Source: Olivibacter sp. XZL3 (GTDB lineage Bacteria; Bacteroidota; Bacteroidia; Sphingobacteriales; Sphingobacteriaceae). From it: a stretch of DNA of 64,000 nt. Within the stretch, counting starts at the first letter, position 1. Every line of letters starts with the position of its first letter. The stretch is from NCBI RefSeq assembly GCF_004368405.1, contig NZ_SBJH01000109.1, positions 1-64,000 of the forward strand. The letters run 5' to 3'. Both the position numbers and the translations under genes were made by a program. Of this stretch, positions 9,304 through 18,391 are shown piece by piece. The notes beneath the pieces were generated by a model that was not told the DNA's origin, did not search any database, and saw only the letters and a program-made list of their open reading frames with translations.

Positions 9304-10011
9304 CTAGTCCTTTACCAAGGTGCCAATGGCCTCTCCTTTCGCCAGACGAACCAAATTACCGTTCTTATTCATGTCGAACACGATAATTGGCAGCTTATTC
9401 TCTTGGCATAAAGTGAAGGCTGTCATATCCATCACGTTCAATCCTTGATTATATACGTCTTGGAAGGTTATTTGGTCGAATTTAGTGGCATTCGGGTCTT
9501 TTTCGGGATCTGCCGTATAAATGCCATCCACGCGCGTACCTTTAAGAACTACATCGGCATTGATTTCTATCGCTCTTAATGAGGCCGCCGTGTCGGTAGT
9601 AAAATAAGGATTTCCAGTTCCTGCACCAAAGATAACGATGCGTCCTTTTTCAAGGTGCCTTACCGCTCTTCTACGGATAAAAGGTTCACAAATCTGTTCC
9701 ATTTTTATCGCGGTCAAAAGACGTGTTTTCATACCGGCCTTTTCCAATGCATCTTGCAAAGCCATGCTATTGATAACCGTAGCCAACATGCCCATGTAGT
9801 CGGCCTGCACACGATCCATACCTGCCTTTTCTGCACTTAATCCCCTATAAATGTTTCCTCCTCCTATAACAATTGCAATTTCTACGCCCTCATCATAAAC
9901 CGTTTTGATGTCCTGCGCGTATTGGGCTACGCGGTCTATATCGATACCATATTGCTTATTACCCATTAAAGCTTCACCGCTAAGTTTAAGTAGGATACGT
10001 TTGTATTTCAT
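9304..10011 (-). CDS. pyrH: Uridylate (UMP) kinase
   Basis: Phosphorylates UMP to UDP with ATP; essential hexameric bacterial enzyme of the amino-acid-kinase fold. The protein is 235 residues and starts with [12 protein letters not shown], the PyrH lysine-glycine loop, followed by GGGNIYRG and the central [12 protein letters not shown] segment. In many Bacteroidota pyrH is followed by frr; here no frr gene is seen, because the gene runs convergently into argH. Upstream is a 700-base non-coding gap. Confidence 0.96.
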   Translation of the reverse strand: MKYKRILLKLSGEALMGNKQYGIDIDRVAQYAQDIKTVYDEGVEIAIVIGGGNIYRGLSAEKAGMDRVQADYMGMLATVINSMALQDALEKAGMKTRLLTAIKMEQICEPFIRRRAVRHLEKGRIVIFGAGTGNPYFTTDTAASLRAIEINADVVLKGTRVDGIYTADPEKDPNATKFDQITFQDVYNQGLNVMDMTAFTLCQENKLPIIVFDMNKNGNLVRLAKGEAIGTLVKD

Positions 10012-10737
10012 ATGTAAATAATTATTGTTGAGTATTCGCGTTATTTTGCCTTAGCAAGCATCCGTTTTGCCATCGTGTATATTGAAGCCATAAAACTTTA
10101 AGGGGTATATCTGTCAGGGATAATTTACACGGGTTAAATAGGATATCTATCAAATTTATATTTGCTATGAATTGATGGACATTCATCCGAATCTTATTTA
10201 ATTTTTAAAAAGATGTATAACATCTCCCTTCCACTAGCAACTTCACGCACGCTTTTTAGGGTATCAATGTTCATTTTTTGGATCTTACGTCACTTCAGAA
10301 TGCACGCCTGACCGTAGTTTCAGACAGTTATCTGTAAATAATTCAATATACATTCATAGAGATGCCCTTATTAGTATCCATCAGGATCGTTGGGTTATCA
10401 TTGACGATTGAAAAATAAGAACTGCCCGCCAAAGATATTAAAAAATCGCAATAATCCATTTACCTAAACAGGCCTTCTCAATAACAATTTCCAACACAAA
10501 AAACCACAGTCCCTTTTGGCCTTTGCATAAAGGCACATTCGTTCAAAGAGGTATAATGAGGGGTTAAGCAACGTCAGAGAGCATATCCCGGCCGGGAACA
10601 AGAAGCCCACACCGAACGTAGCACCTGTAGGACTCGATTTAGGGGCGCAGCAGCCGGCAGGCCGATCAACGCAAAGTAAGTTAGGTACGATTGTTGTGTA
10701 TATAGAAAAAACTTTATCACTAACCTTACAACACGAT
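10012..10737. other. Long non-coding gap with a GC-rich structured island
   Basis: This gap of about 700 bases contains no convincing gene. Most is AT-rich. A short hairpin gcctttgcataaaggc lies at 10519-10534. From about 10560 to 10680 the base composition changes sharply to GC-rich and contains self-complementary segments (cccggccggg at about 10592, gccggc at about 10653). On the minus strand the island reads as short Arg/Leu/Cys-rich peptides with early stops, not a gene. It may be a structured RNA, a repeat or a mobile-element remnant. I could not match it to the RNase P, tmRNA, SRP or common riboswitch cores I know. Confidence 0.45.
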
Positions 10738-11325
10738 ATGGTTACCTATTTAAATCAGATTTTACGATATACGAAATTAGCATCGTCTGTTACTTTTATA
10801 TTTTTGGGTGTGTCCCTCACCTTGGCATCTTGTACCTCAAAGAAAGCGATTACGGAACGACTGGATGTGCCTTATGTGGCGACAAAACCGGCAGTTGTCG
10901 AGGCGATGTTGCAAGTTGCACAAGTGAATAAAAACGATACGATATACGACCTAGGCTGCGGCGATGGACGGATTGTTATTACAGCCGCTAAAGAATATGG
11001 AGCTACCGGTGTCGGAGTCGACATCGACCCGAACAGAATCAAGGAGGCGAACAAAAACGCGCAGAAAGAAGGCGTCAGCGATAAAGTCCAATTTATCCAG
11101 CAAGATCTTTTTGAAGTGGATTTTAGTAAGGCAACCGTTGTTACCTTGTATCTATTGCCTTATGTGAACCTAAAGTTAAAACCGAAATTGCTCGCACAGT
11201 TAAAACCAGGCACACGTATCGTATCTAACGAATTCGATATGGGCGATTGGAAACCCGAAAAGGAGGTTAAAGTAGGCGGATCTACGATTTATTTTTGGAC
11301 CATACCCGAACAGTCTAATCCATAA
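10738..11325 (+). CDS. Lipoprotein-type class I SAM methyltransferase
   Basis: The catalytic part is a class I SAM-dependent methyltransferase with motif I YDLGCGDGRIVI and the acidic VGVDIDP, then TLYLLPYVNLKL and GTRIVSNEF; this pattern resembles FAM173/ATP-synthase-lysine methyltransferases. With the ATG at 10738 the protein is 195 residues and begins with a hydrophobic segment ending in LTLASC, a lipobox with Cys32. A GTG at 10696 would add 14 residues. A methyltransferase behind a lipoprotein signal is odd because SAM is cytoplasmic; the segment could instead be a membrane anchor. The target is unknown. Confidence 0.75.
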   Translation: MVTYLNQILRYTKLASSVTFIFLGVSLTLASCTSKKAITERLDVPYVATKPAVVEAMLQVAQVNKNDTIYDLGCGDGRIVITAAKEYGATGVGVDIDPNRIKEANKNAQKEGVSDKVQFIQQDLFEVDFSKATVVTLYLLPYVNLKLKPKLLAQLKPGTRIVSNEFDMGDWKPEKEVKVGGSTIYFWTIPEQSNP

Positions 11326-11365
11326 AGATGAGTTAGCCATGAGAAATAAATTGACACAATAGCCT

Positions 11366-11373
11366 TAACTTTG
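11366..11373 (+). promoter_or_regulatory. Candidate -7 box of hemW
   Basis: TAACTTTG matches the Bacteroidota -7 consensus TAnnTTTG exactly and ends five bases before the hemW ATG at 11379, implying a leaderless or nearly leaderless transcript. The upstream TTGACA at 11351 is too close (12-base spacer) for the usual -33 spacing, so only the -7 element is supported. Confidence 0.4.
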
Positions 11374-11378
11374 CCAGC

Positions 11379-12530
11379 ATGGCTGGCATTTATTTTCATA
11401 TTCCCTTTTGTAAACAGGCATGTCATTACTGTGACTTCCATTTCAGCACTTCGATTAAATATAAGGGAGAGCTATTGGAGGCCATGGCGAAAGAACTGCG
11501 ATTACAATCGGCCTTTCTTAGCACGCGGGAGATCAACACCATCTATTTCGGAGGCGGCACGCCGTCGGTCTTAGAAGCCCACGAAATAAGCTACTTATTA
11601 GACGAAGCGAGTCGTTATTTCGATATCGAACAGGCAACAGAAATCACCTTGGAAGCGAATCCGGACGATTTGGACCAGAAAAAGGTGGAGGCTCTCCGGG
11701 AAACTCCTGTAAACAGGTTTAGCATTGGCATTCAGTCTTTTTTTGATGAAGACCTAAAGTGGATGAACCGGGCTCATACGGCACAGGAAGCCGACAGCGC
11801 AATAAAGCGCGTTCAGGATGCGGGATTCGAAGACGTGACAGCCGATTTAATTTACGGCTACCCTTTATTGAGCGACGAGAAATGGCTAAGCAACATACTG
11901 AAACTTACCGGTCTGCGCGTTCCACATATTTCGGCCTACAGTATGACGGTTGAGTCGAAGACGGCCTTAGCTCATTTTATTAAAGTAGGCGCACAGAAAA
12001 ATATGGATGAAGAACAGGCGGCCGCACAGTTTCTTCAACTCATCGAAACCTTAAGTAGCTTTTCTTACGAGCATTATGAAATTTCGAATTTTGCTTTCCC
12101 AAACCGATATGCCAAACACAATACCAATTACTGGAAATCTGAGCCCTATTTAGGGATCGGGCCTTCGGCCCACTCTTATAATGGTTCCCAACGGCAATGG
12201 AATATCAGTAATAATATGCGCTATATGGACGAAATCGGCAAAAACAATGTTCCGGCAGAAATTGAATTGCTATCGCCTGTCGATCAGATCAACGAATACA
12301 TCATGACCTCCTTGCGGACAATGTGGGGCTTGGATCTGAATCGCATTCAACAACTTTACGGAGCTGCTTGGTATGACCTTATTGTAAACAGCGCAAAACG
12401 CTTTGAAGAAGAAAATAAGTTGTTTCGAGAACACGAGCATCTAAAGCTCACAACCGCGGGCAAATTAATGGCAGATTTTATAGCTTCCGAGCTTTTTATT
12501 GAAGACGAAGATGAGTACAAAAAAGACTAA
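11379..12530 (+). CDS. hemW: Radical SAM heme chaperone HemW
   Basis: Radical SAM protein of the HemW type, which binds heme and delivers it to target proteins; formerly confused with oxygen-independent coproporphyrinogen oxidase HemN. The 383 residues begin with IYFHIPFCKQACHYCDF, giving the CxxxCxxC iron-sulfur motif near residues 11-18, followed by FGGGTPS and EANPDD. The length and the missing N-terminal extension favour HemW over HemN. The 3' end overlaps the following SDR gene by about 20 bases, suggesting translational coupling. Confidence 0.9.
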   Translation: MAGIYFHIPFCKQACHYCDFHFSTSIKYKGELLEAMAKELRLQSAFLSTREINTIYFGGGTPSVLEAHEISYLLDEASRYFDIEQATEITLEANPDDLDQKKVEALRETPVNRFSIGIQSFFDEDLKWMNRAHTAQEADSAIKRVQDAGFEDVTADLIYGYPLLSDEKWLSNILKLTGLRVPHISAYSMTVESKTALAHFIKVGAQKNMDEEQAAAQFLQLIETLSSFSYEHYEISNFAFPNRYAKHNTNYWKSEPYLGIGPSAHSYNGSQRQWNISNNMRYMDEIGKNNVPAEIELLSPVDQINEYIMTSLRTMWGLDLNRIQQLYGAAWYDLIVNSAKRFEEENKLFREHEHLKLTTAGKLMADFIASELFIEDEDEYKKD

Positions 12531-13338
12531 TAAAAACATATTCCCCATTCATCATCAAGTCATATGGATTATCGGAGCTTCTTCCGGTATTGGAGAGGCC
12601 TTGGTAAAGTACTATGCGACGATGGGAGCAAAATTGATCATTTCGGCTCGTTCGAAAGACAAATTATATCAAGTCAAGTCGTCCTGCAAAGGAAATCCCA
12701 TGAATGTGCATGTATTACCCTTAGACTTAGAGAACCCCCATACGCTTGCCGGGAAAGTACAGGAAGCGCTCCGCATCTTTGGACGTGTTGATACCTTGAT
12801 TCATTCGGCCGGTGTAACCCAAAGAGCTTTGGCATTGGAAACGAATTTAGCGGTAGCACAAAAAATAATGAACATCAACTATTGGGGGCCAGTGGCCATT
12901 ACACAAGAAGTAATACCAGCCATGCAACGCATGGGAAGGGGACACATCGTGGTGATGAGCAGCTTAATGGGAAAGATCGGAACCCGTTTCAGATCCTCCT
13001 ATGCTGCTTCCAAGCACGCTTTGCATGGTTATTTTGAATCACTACGTCCTGAGATATATGACGACAACATACGCATCAGTATGGTCTGTCCAGGCTTTGT
13101 CGACACTTCGCTGGGAGAAAAAGCATTAAAAGGTGATGGAGAAAAGTACCTGAAGAAGGATGAAGTACACGCCAAAGCGATGACAGTAGACCAGTTTGTA
13201 AAGCGCTTGGTTCCCTATTTGGCTAAACAAAAAGAAGAAATCTTTATCGCAGGAAGTGAAATCAAAGTGATTTGGGCAAGCAAGTATTTGCCCGGCAAGC
13301 TTTTCAGGAAAAAAATCCGCGAAGCAAAGGTGCTTTAA
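12511..13338 (+). CDS. Short-chain dehydrogenase/reductase, DHRS7-like
   Basis: Classical SDR oxidoreductase of unknown substrate. With the ATG at 12511 it is 275 residues; a TTG at 12499 would only add a few charged residues inside hemW. Motifs are the cofactor loop GASSGIGEA, NNAG-equivalent HSAGVTQ, and the catalytic SSLMGKIG...YAASK pair. The C-terminus AKYLPGKLFRKKI resembles membrane-associated DHRS7-type SDRs. It overlaps hemW and is followed by a word-repeat gap. Confidence 0.85.
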   Translation: MSTKKTNKNIFPIHHQVIWIIGASSGIGEALVKYYATMGAKLIISARSKDKLYQVKSSCKGNPMNVHVLPLDLENPHTLAGKVQEALRIFGRVDTLIHSAGVTQRALALETNLAVAQKIMNINYWGPVAITQEVIPAMQRMGRGHIVVMSSLMGKIGTRFRSSYAASKHALHGYFESLRPEIYDDNIRISMVCPGFVDTSLGEKALKGDGEKYLKKDEVHAKAMTVDQFVKRLVPYLAKQKEEIFIAGSEIKVIWASKYLPGKLFRKKIREAKVL

Positions 13339-13404
13339 ATGATACGTTCTACGTTATAAGCTTTAGGTCATTGGCGGAGTGGCTTTTGGCTCATTCACCG
13401 ATGC

Positions 13405-14652
13405 TCAAGGCTTTAATGACTGATGCGACAGGTAATCCAATATTTTATCTGTCGCGCCGGCCTGCTGCTGGACGTAGGCAAAAGCCCTCTTCCCTGCTTC
13501 TTGTCGTACTTCAACTTCTTGCAAGCGTTCAAACACTGCTACGAAGTCCTGTAAATTGTGCACACTGAAAGCCGCTTTGGTTGCAACTAGATCTTTTGCT
13601 TCCTGAAACTTATGATAGTGCGGACCAAAAATTACCGGCACGCCATAAGTTGCAGCTTCCAATATATTATGTATACCCACGCCGAACCCTCCTCCCACAT
13701 AAGCGATGTCTGCATAGCTATATAAATAGGAAAGCATCCCTATATTGTCGATAATCAACACAAAAGCATCTGTGTCATTCGGTGGCCTCACACTGCTGTT
13801 TAATGTAGAATAACGGACACTATTTTTAAATCGGCTATCGATTTCGTCAAGGTGTGGCGCATCAATCATGTGGGGGGCAATAATGATTTTCCATTCCGGA
13901 TAGATCTGCCGTAATGACATAATTAATTCTTCATCCGGCAACCAAGTGCTACCTGCTACCAGTACCTTGTGGCCGCCAACAAAACGTGAAACAACGTCGA
14001 TCGTTCGTTTATGCCTTGATAGATGCGCTACGCGGTCGAAGCGAGTGTCACCCGTTAAGGAAACGTTTTCTAAGCCAATACGGTGCAGCAGGGAGACGGT
14101 TTCCTGATTTTGCGCAAAATAAAAAGTCACATAACGCAGGGTTGATCTAAAAAAGCGGCCATACCAGGTGAAATAGAATTGGTTCTTTCTAAATATGACA
14201 GACACTAAGTAAAGAGGAATCCCACGGCGGTGAAGCTGTTGAAAATAGTTATGCCAGAATTCATATTTTACAAAAAATGCCTCTTCGGGATTAATAAGGT
14301 CGATAAACTTACGGGCATTCCCTGGTGTATCGGCAGGAAGATAGAACACATAGTCGGCTTTGGCATAGTTGGCCCTTACTTCATAACCTGAAGGAGAGAA
14401 GAAAGTCACCACTACCGACTTCATCGGAAAGCGTTCCCTATAGGCCTCTAATACCGTACGTCCCTGCTCAAATTCGCCTAAAGAAGCGAAGTGAAACCAG
14501 GTATGTTTTTTGGATGGGTCGACTTTTGTGGCTATTAACTGGAATAATCCCTCCCTTCCCTTTTTCCATTTTCGTATTCTAGCATTAAATGGCGCGGCGA
14601 TCAACACAAAGAGCTGCCCCAAAAAGATACCCAAATTATACAGAATCGACAT
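13405..14652 (-). CDS. waaA: 3-deoxy-D-manno-octulosonic acid (Kdo) transferase
   Basis: Transfers Kdo from CMP-Kdo to lipid A precursor in the inner membrane, making the LPS inner core. The 415-residue GT30-type protein has an N-terminal membrane segment (about residues 1-22), the WFHFASLGEFEQG acceptor-side motif, and C-terminal CMP-Kdo site AYVGGGFGVGIHNILEAATYGVPVIFGP. It is transcribed divergently from the nucleotide-sugar genes that follow, consistent with an envelope polysaccharide neighbourhood. Confidence 0.95.
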   Translation of the reverse strand: MSILYNLGIFLGQLFVLIAAPFNARIRKWKKGREGLFQLIATKVDPSKKHTWFHFASLGEFEQGRTVLEAYRERFPMKSVVVTFFSPSGYEVRANYAKADYVFYLPADTPGNARKFIDLINPEEAFFVKYEFWHNYFQQLHRRGIPLYLVSVIFRKNQFYFTWYGRFFRSTLRYVTFYFAQNQETVSLLHRIGLENVSLTGDTRFDRVAHLSRHKRTIDVVSRFVGGHKVLVAGSTWLPDEELIMSLRQIYPEWKIIIAPHMIDAPHLDEIDSRFKNSVRYSTLNSSVRPPNDTDAFVLIIDNIGMLSYLYSYADIAYVGGGFGVGIHNILEAATYGVPVIFGPHYHKFQEAKDLVATKAAFSVHNLQDFVAVFERLQEVEVRQEAGKRAFAYVQQQAGATDKILDYLSHQSLKP

Positions 14653-14775
14653 GCTACCGGAAGATTATGATGCTACTGATATAGGACAAACGCCCCAGAT
14701 AGTTCTCTTAAGAAACGGCAATTATATTCAATTTGTTTATCTTCGCCAAAGAATATTCTAAACATTTATAAAAGG

Positions 14776-15759
14776 ATGGCAAGAAGACGTATACTCATCA
14801 CAGGAGCGGCCGGTTTTCTCGGCTCACATCTCTGTGATAGATTTATTAGGGAAGACTTTCATGTGATTGGCATGGACAATCTCATCACAGGAGACCTACG
14901 AAATATACAGCATTTATTTAAGCTAGAAAATTTTGAGTTTTATAACCACGATGTTTCCAAATTTGTATACGTCCCTGGCCACTTAGATTATATCTTACAT
15001 TTTGCATCGCCTGCCAGTCCTATTGATTACCTTAAGATACCGATACAGACTTTAAAAGTCGGCTCGCTGGGCACACACAATTTATTGGGCCTGGCGCGCG
15101 CTAAGCGTTCGCGTATTCTGGTTGCGTCTACATCTGAGATCTATGGCGACCCGACGGTAAGTCCGCAGTCGGAGGAATATTGGGGCAATGTGAACCCGGT
15201 GGGGCCACGCGGCGTTTACGACGAAGCAAAGCGCTTTCAGGAAGCGATTACCATGGCCTATCACACCTTTCATGGTTTAGACACCCGTATTGTTCGGATA
15301 TTCAATACTTATGGCCCCCGCATGCGGCTGAACGATGGTCGGGTTTTACCTGCTTTTATCGGGCAAGCACTAAGGGGCGATGATTTAACCGTATTTGGCG
15401 ACGGTTCGCAAACCCGCTCTTTCTGTTATGTAGACGATCAGGTGGAAGGTATTTATCGTCTGTTGATGAGCGATTACACCCAACCGCTAAACATTGGAAA
15501 TCCGGATGAAATAACCATTAAGCAGTTTGGTGAGGAAATAATAAAATTGACCGGGACCAAGCAGAAGCTAGTATATCATGATCTACCTGTTGATGACCCT
15601 AAGCAACGCCGCCCTGATATAACAAAGGCAAAAGAAATCTTGGGATGGGAGCCAAGCGTTTCCAGAGCAGAGGGACTGCAAAGGACCTACGAATATTTTA
15701 AATCGCTTCCCGAAAAGGAAATAAAACATAAAGATTTTACGTATTATAACAAGCATTAA
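14776..15759 (+). CDS. UDP-glucuronic acid decarboxylase (UDP-xylose synthase)
   Basis: Extended SDR that probably converts UDP-glucuronate to UDP-xylose with bound NAD. The 327-residue protein has GAAGFLGSH at 10-18, the STSEIYGDP active-site strand with Ser120-Glu121, and catalytic Tyr148/Lys152 in GVYDEAKR, which is the Uxs signature (YDEAKR rather than YxASK). It is followed at 17 bases by galE and then rfbB, forming a three-gene sugar-nucleotide operon for surface polysaccharides. No UDP-glucose dehydrogenase or glycosyltransferase is adjacent. Confidence 0.88.
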   Translation: MARRRILITGAAGFLGSHLCDRFIREDFHVIGMDNLITGDLRNIQHLFKLENFEFYNHDVSKFVYVPGHLDYILHFASPASPIDYLKIPIQTLKVGSLGTHNLLGLARAKRSRILVASTSEIYGDPTVSPQSEEYWGNVNPVGPRGVYDEAKRFQEAITMAYHTFHGLDTRIVRIFNTYGPRMRLNDGRVLPAFIGQALRGDDLTVFGDGSQTRSFCYVDDQVEGIYRLLMSDYTQPLNIGNPDEITIKQFGEEIIKLTGTKQKLVYHDLPVDDPKQRRPDITKAKEILGWEPSVSRAEGLQRTYEYFKSLPEKEIKHKDFTYYNKH

Positions 15760-15776
15760 TTAAAAGACCCTAATAT

Positions 15777-16820
15777 ATGAGCAAAATTTTGGTTACCGGC
15801 GGTACCGGATATATAGGATCCCATACCGTTGTAGAATTACAGGATGCTGGTTACACTCCTATTATTGTTGATAATTTATCAAATTCCAATAAAGGAGTCC
15901 TGAAACAGATCGCCGCTATTACAGGCAAGGTCCCAGCTTTCCATGAGTTTGATCTCTGCGACGAACCGAAGGTAATTGAATTTGTAAATAACAATCCGGA
16001 TATTACCGGTGTCATTCATTTCGCTGCCAGCAAGGCAGTAGGAGAATCGGTACAGGAGCCTATTAAATACTATCGAAACAATTTCTTTTCCTTAGTTAAC
16101 TTACTCAGTGCTTTCAAAGACCGGGACATTAACTTTGTATTTTCGTCAAGTTGCACCGTTTACGGCCAGCCGAAAGAACTACCGGTTACAGAAAATGCTC
16201 CGGTGCAGCAAGCCGAGTCGCCTTATGGTAACACCAAACAGGTGGCAGAAGAAATTTTAAGCGATACGGCTAAAGCATTCGCAAACTATCATATTATTGC
16301 GCTACGTTATTTCAACCCCGTGGGGGCACATGCCAGCGCTTTAATCGGCGAACTGCCCTTAGGCGTTCCTCAGAATCTGGTTCCTTTTATTACACAGACC
16401 GCGATTGGAAAAAGAGAGAAGATCACCGTTTTCGGAGACGACTATAACACACCCGATGGATCGGCTATCAGGGATTATATACACGTGGTGGACTTAGCAA
16501 AGGCGCATGTAGCGGCTATAAAACGATTGGAAGAGAAAAAAGCCACGGCCGACTATGAGGTATTCAATATCGGTACCGGCAAAGGTTTATCAGTTCTCGA
16601 GATTATCAAGGCTTTTGAATCCTCAACAGGTGTCAAGCTGAATTATGAAATCGGAGCCCGAAGAGCCGGAGATATCGAAAAAGTTTGGGGAGACGTGTCT
16701 AAATCTTCGGCCGAATTGGGATGGAAAGCCGAATTGGGCGTAGAAGAGATGATGCGCTCTGCTTGGGCCTGGGAAGTTTATTTAAAAGAAAAGAACCCCT
16801 TTGGAAGCGAATTAAAATAG
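15777..16820 (+). CDS. galE: UDP-glucose 4-epimerase
   Basis: NAD-dependent extended SDR interconverting UDP-glucose and UDP-galactose. The 347-residue protein has GGTGYIGSH at 8-16, the FSSSCTVYG strand, SPYGNTK catalytic Tyr/Lys, RYFNPVGAH and the GalE-typical GDDYNTPDGSAIRDYIHVVDLA. Middle gene of the sugar-nucleotide operon, with 17 bases to the preceding and 27 to the following gene. Confidence 0.94.
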   Translation: MSKILVTGGTGYIGSHTVVELQDAGYTPIIVDNLSNSNKGVLKQIAAITGKVPAFHEFDLCDEPKVIEFVNNNPDITGVIHFAASKAVGESVQEPIKYYRNNFFSLVNLLSAFKDRDINFVFSSSCTVYGQPKELPVTENAPVQQAESPYGNTKQVAEEILSDTAKAFANYHIIALRYFNPVGAHASALIGELPLGVPQNLVPFITQTAIGKREKITVFGDDYNTPDGSAIRDYIHVVDLAKAHVAAIKRLEEKKATADYEVFNIGTGKGLSVLEIIKAFESSTGVKLNYEIGARRAGDIEKVWGDVSKSSAELGWKAELGVEEMMRSAWAWEVYLKEKNPFGSELK

Positions 16821-16847
16821 CGTTATCAACATATTTAACAGAAAACA

Positions 16848-17894
16848 ATGAATATCATCATAACGGGAGGTGCCGGGTTTATTGGATCACACGTGGTCAG
16901 ACGATTTGTCAACAATTACCCACAATATAACATCATCAATCTTGATAAATTGACTTATGCCGGTAATTTAGCCAATCTAAAAGACATAGAGCACCATGCC
17001 AATTACCAGTTTGTTAAAGGAGACATCACCGACGCTGCTTTTATCGACAGCTTATTCGAGCGAACGAAACCCGACGCAGTGATCCACCTCGCTGCCGAAT
17101 CACATGTGGATCGCTCCATTAGCAATCCGCTGGACTTCGTACTGACCAATGTCGTTGGCACCGTCAACCTCCTGAATGCAGCACGAAAATATTGGAAAGA
17201 CGATGTAAGTAAGCGCTTTTATCATGTCAGCACCGACGAGGTATACGGGGCGTTGGGAGAAAGCGGTATGTTTACCGAAGAAACGAAATACGACCCACAT
17301 TCACCTTATTCTGCCTCTAAAGCCGGTTCCGATCACTTTGTTAGGGCCTATCATGACACCTATGGGTTGAACACCGTTATTTCAAACTGTTCAAACAATT
17401 ACGGCTCCCACCATTTTCCGGAAAAGTTGATTCCACTGGCCATCCACAACATAAAAAACAATAAACCAGTGCCTGTATACGGAAAAGGGGAAAATGTTCG
17501 CGATTGGCTCTGGGTTGAAGATCATGCCCGTGCTATTGACGTAATTTTCCATCAGGCCAAAGCTGGAGACACTTATAACATTGGTGGACACAATGAGTGG
17601 AAGAACATTGATCTCATTAAGCTGCTATGTGCCATTATGGACAAGAAACTAGGCCGTCCAGCAGGCGAATCCGAGAAATTGATCACTTTCGTAAAAGACC
17701 GGGCGGGACATGACCTAAGGTATGCCATCGATTCCACCAAGCTCCAGAAAGAACTAGGCTGGGTGCCCAGTCTCCAGTTTGAAGAGGGCCTTGAAAAAAC
17801 CGTTGATTGGTATCTATCGAATGAAGAATGGCTAGCGAACGTAACATCCGGCGCGTATCAGGAGTATTATAGTAAACAGTATGAAAGGGAATAA
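16848..17894 (+). CDS. rfbB: dTDP-glucose 4,6-dehydratase
   Basis: Makes dTDP-4-keto-6-deoxyglucose, the entry to dTDP-rhamnose and other deoxysugars. The 348-residue protein has GGAGFIGSHVV at 7-17, HLAAESHVDRSI, VSTDEVYGALG with the catalytic Asp-Glu pair, and SPYSASKAGSDH. These features separate it from general epimerases. RfbA, RfbC and RfbD are not in the window, so they are probably encoded elsewhere. The gene ends before a word-repeat and a decayed four-helix-bundle gene. Confidence 0.93.
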   Translation: MNIIITGGAGFIGSHVVRRFVNNYPQYNIINLDKLTYAGNLANLKDIEHHANYQFVKGDITDAAFIDSLFERTKPDAVIHLAAESHVDRSISNPLDFVLTNVVGTVNLLNAARKYWKDDVSKRFYHVSTDEVYGALGESGMFTEETKYDPHSPYSASKAGSDHFVRAYHDTYGLNTVISNCSNNYGSHHFPEKLIPLAIHNIKNNKPVPVYGKGENVRDWLWVEDHARAIDVIFHQAKAGDTYNIGGHNEWKNIDLIKLLCAIMDKKLGRPAGESEKLITFVKDRAGHDLRYAIDSTKLQKELGWVPSLQFEEGLEKTVDWYLSNEEWLANVTSGAYQEYYSKQYERE

Positions 17895-17967
17895 GGCAGT
17901 AGGGTGTAAGGGTATAGTTAATAGAACCTGAGGGCTTCGAAACAGCTCTCTTGTAAATTAAAGAACA

Positions 17968-18327
17968 TTGACGCATATTTCTTCACATAAAGACTTAAAA
18001 GTTTACCAGAAATCACTTGACTTTGTAGAGAAGATTTACCGGATCACCTATAATTTTCCTGAAAGCGAAAAATTCGGTTTGATTGCTCAATTACGAAGCG
18101 CGGCCATATCTGTTCCTTCCAATATAGCGGAAGGAGCAGCCCGATAATTCATAAAGGAATATATACATTTTTTGCATATAAGTCTCGGCCCAATGGCAGA
18201 AATCGAAACACAATTGGAAATTGCCAAACGATTAACTTTTTATACAGAAGACGTAGAGATAGATGAAGATATAATACATATAAAGCGTATGCTGATAAAG
18301 CTTATACAGGTATTGAAAACAAAATGA
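17968..18327 (+). pseudogene. Four helix bundle protein, nonsense-interrupted
   Basis: Translation from a TTG at 17968 gives a 119-residue four-helix-bundle protein of the same family as 2508-2873: HKDLKVYQKSLDFVEKIY, then QLRSAAISVPSNIAEGAAR, then KEYIHFLHISLGPMAEIETQLEIA. The frame is open across the whole length except for one TAA at 18145-18147, directly after GAAR, where the family usually continues into a polar stretch and KEYIHFL. Both halves remain conserved in one frame, so a recent nonsense mutation is likely (or a sequencing error). It lies between the rfbB operon and an unknown gene. Confidence 0.8.
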
Positions 18328-18391
18328 TTAATAGTATCAATAATTAAAACACCTATTAACTATTTACAAACTCCCTATTCACTCTTTAACA

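Noticed and set aside
10560-10680. A known RNA such as tmRNA, SRP RNA or a cobalamin/TPP riboswitch
   Set aside because: The conserved cores I know for these RNAs are not present, so I only describe it as an unexplained island.
13272-13568. A plus-strand 98-codon frame between the SDR and waaA genes
   Set aside because: It overlaps the SDR 3' end and the waaA 3' end out of frame and has no recognisable features.
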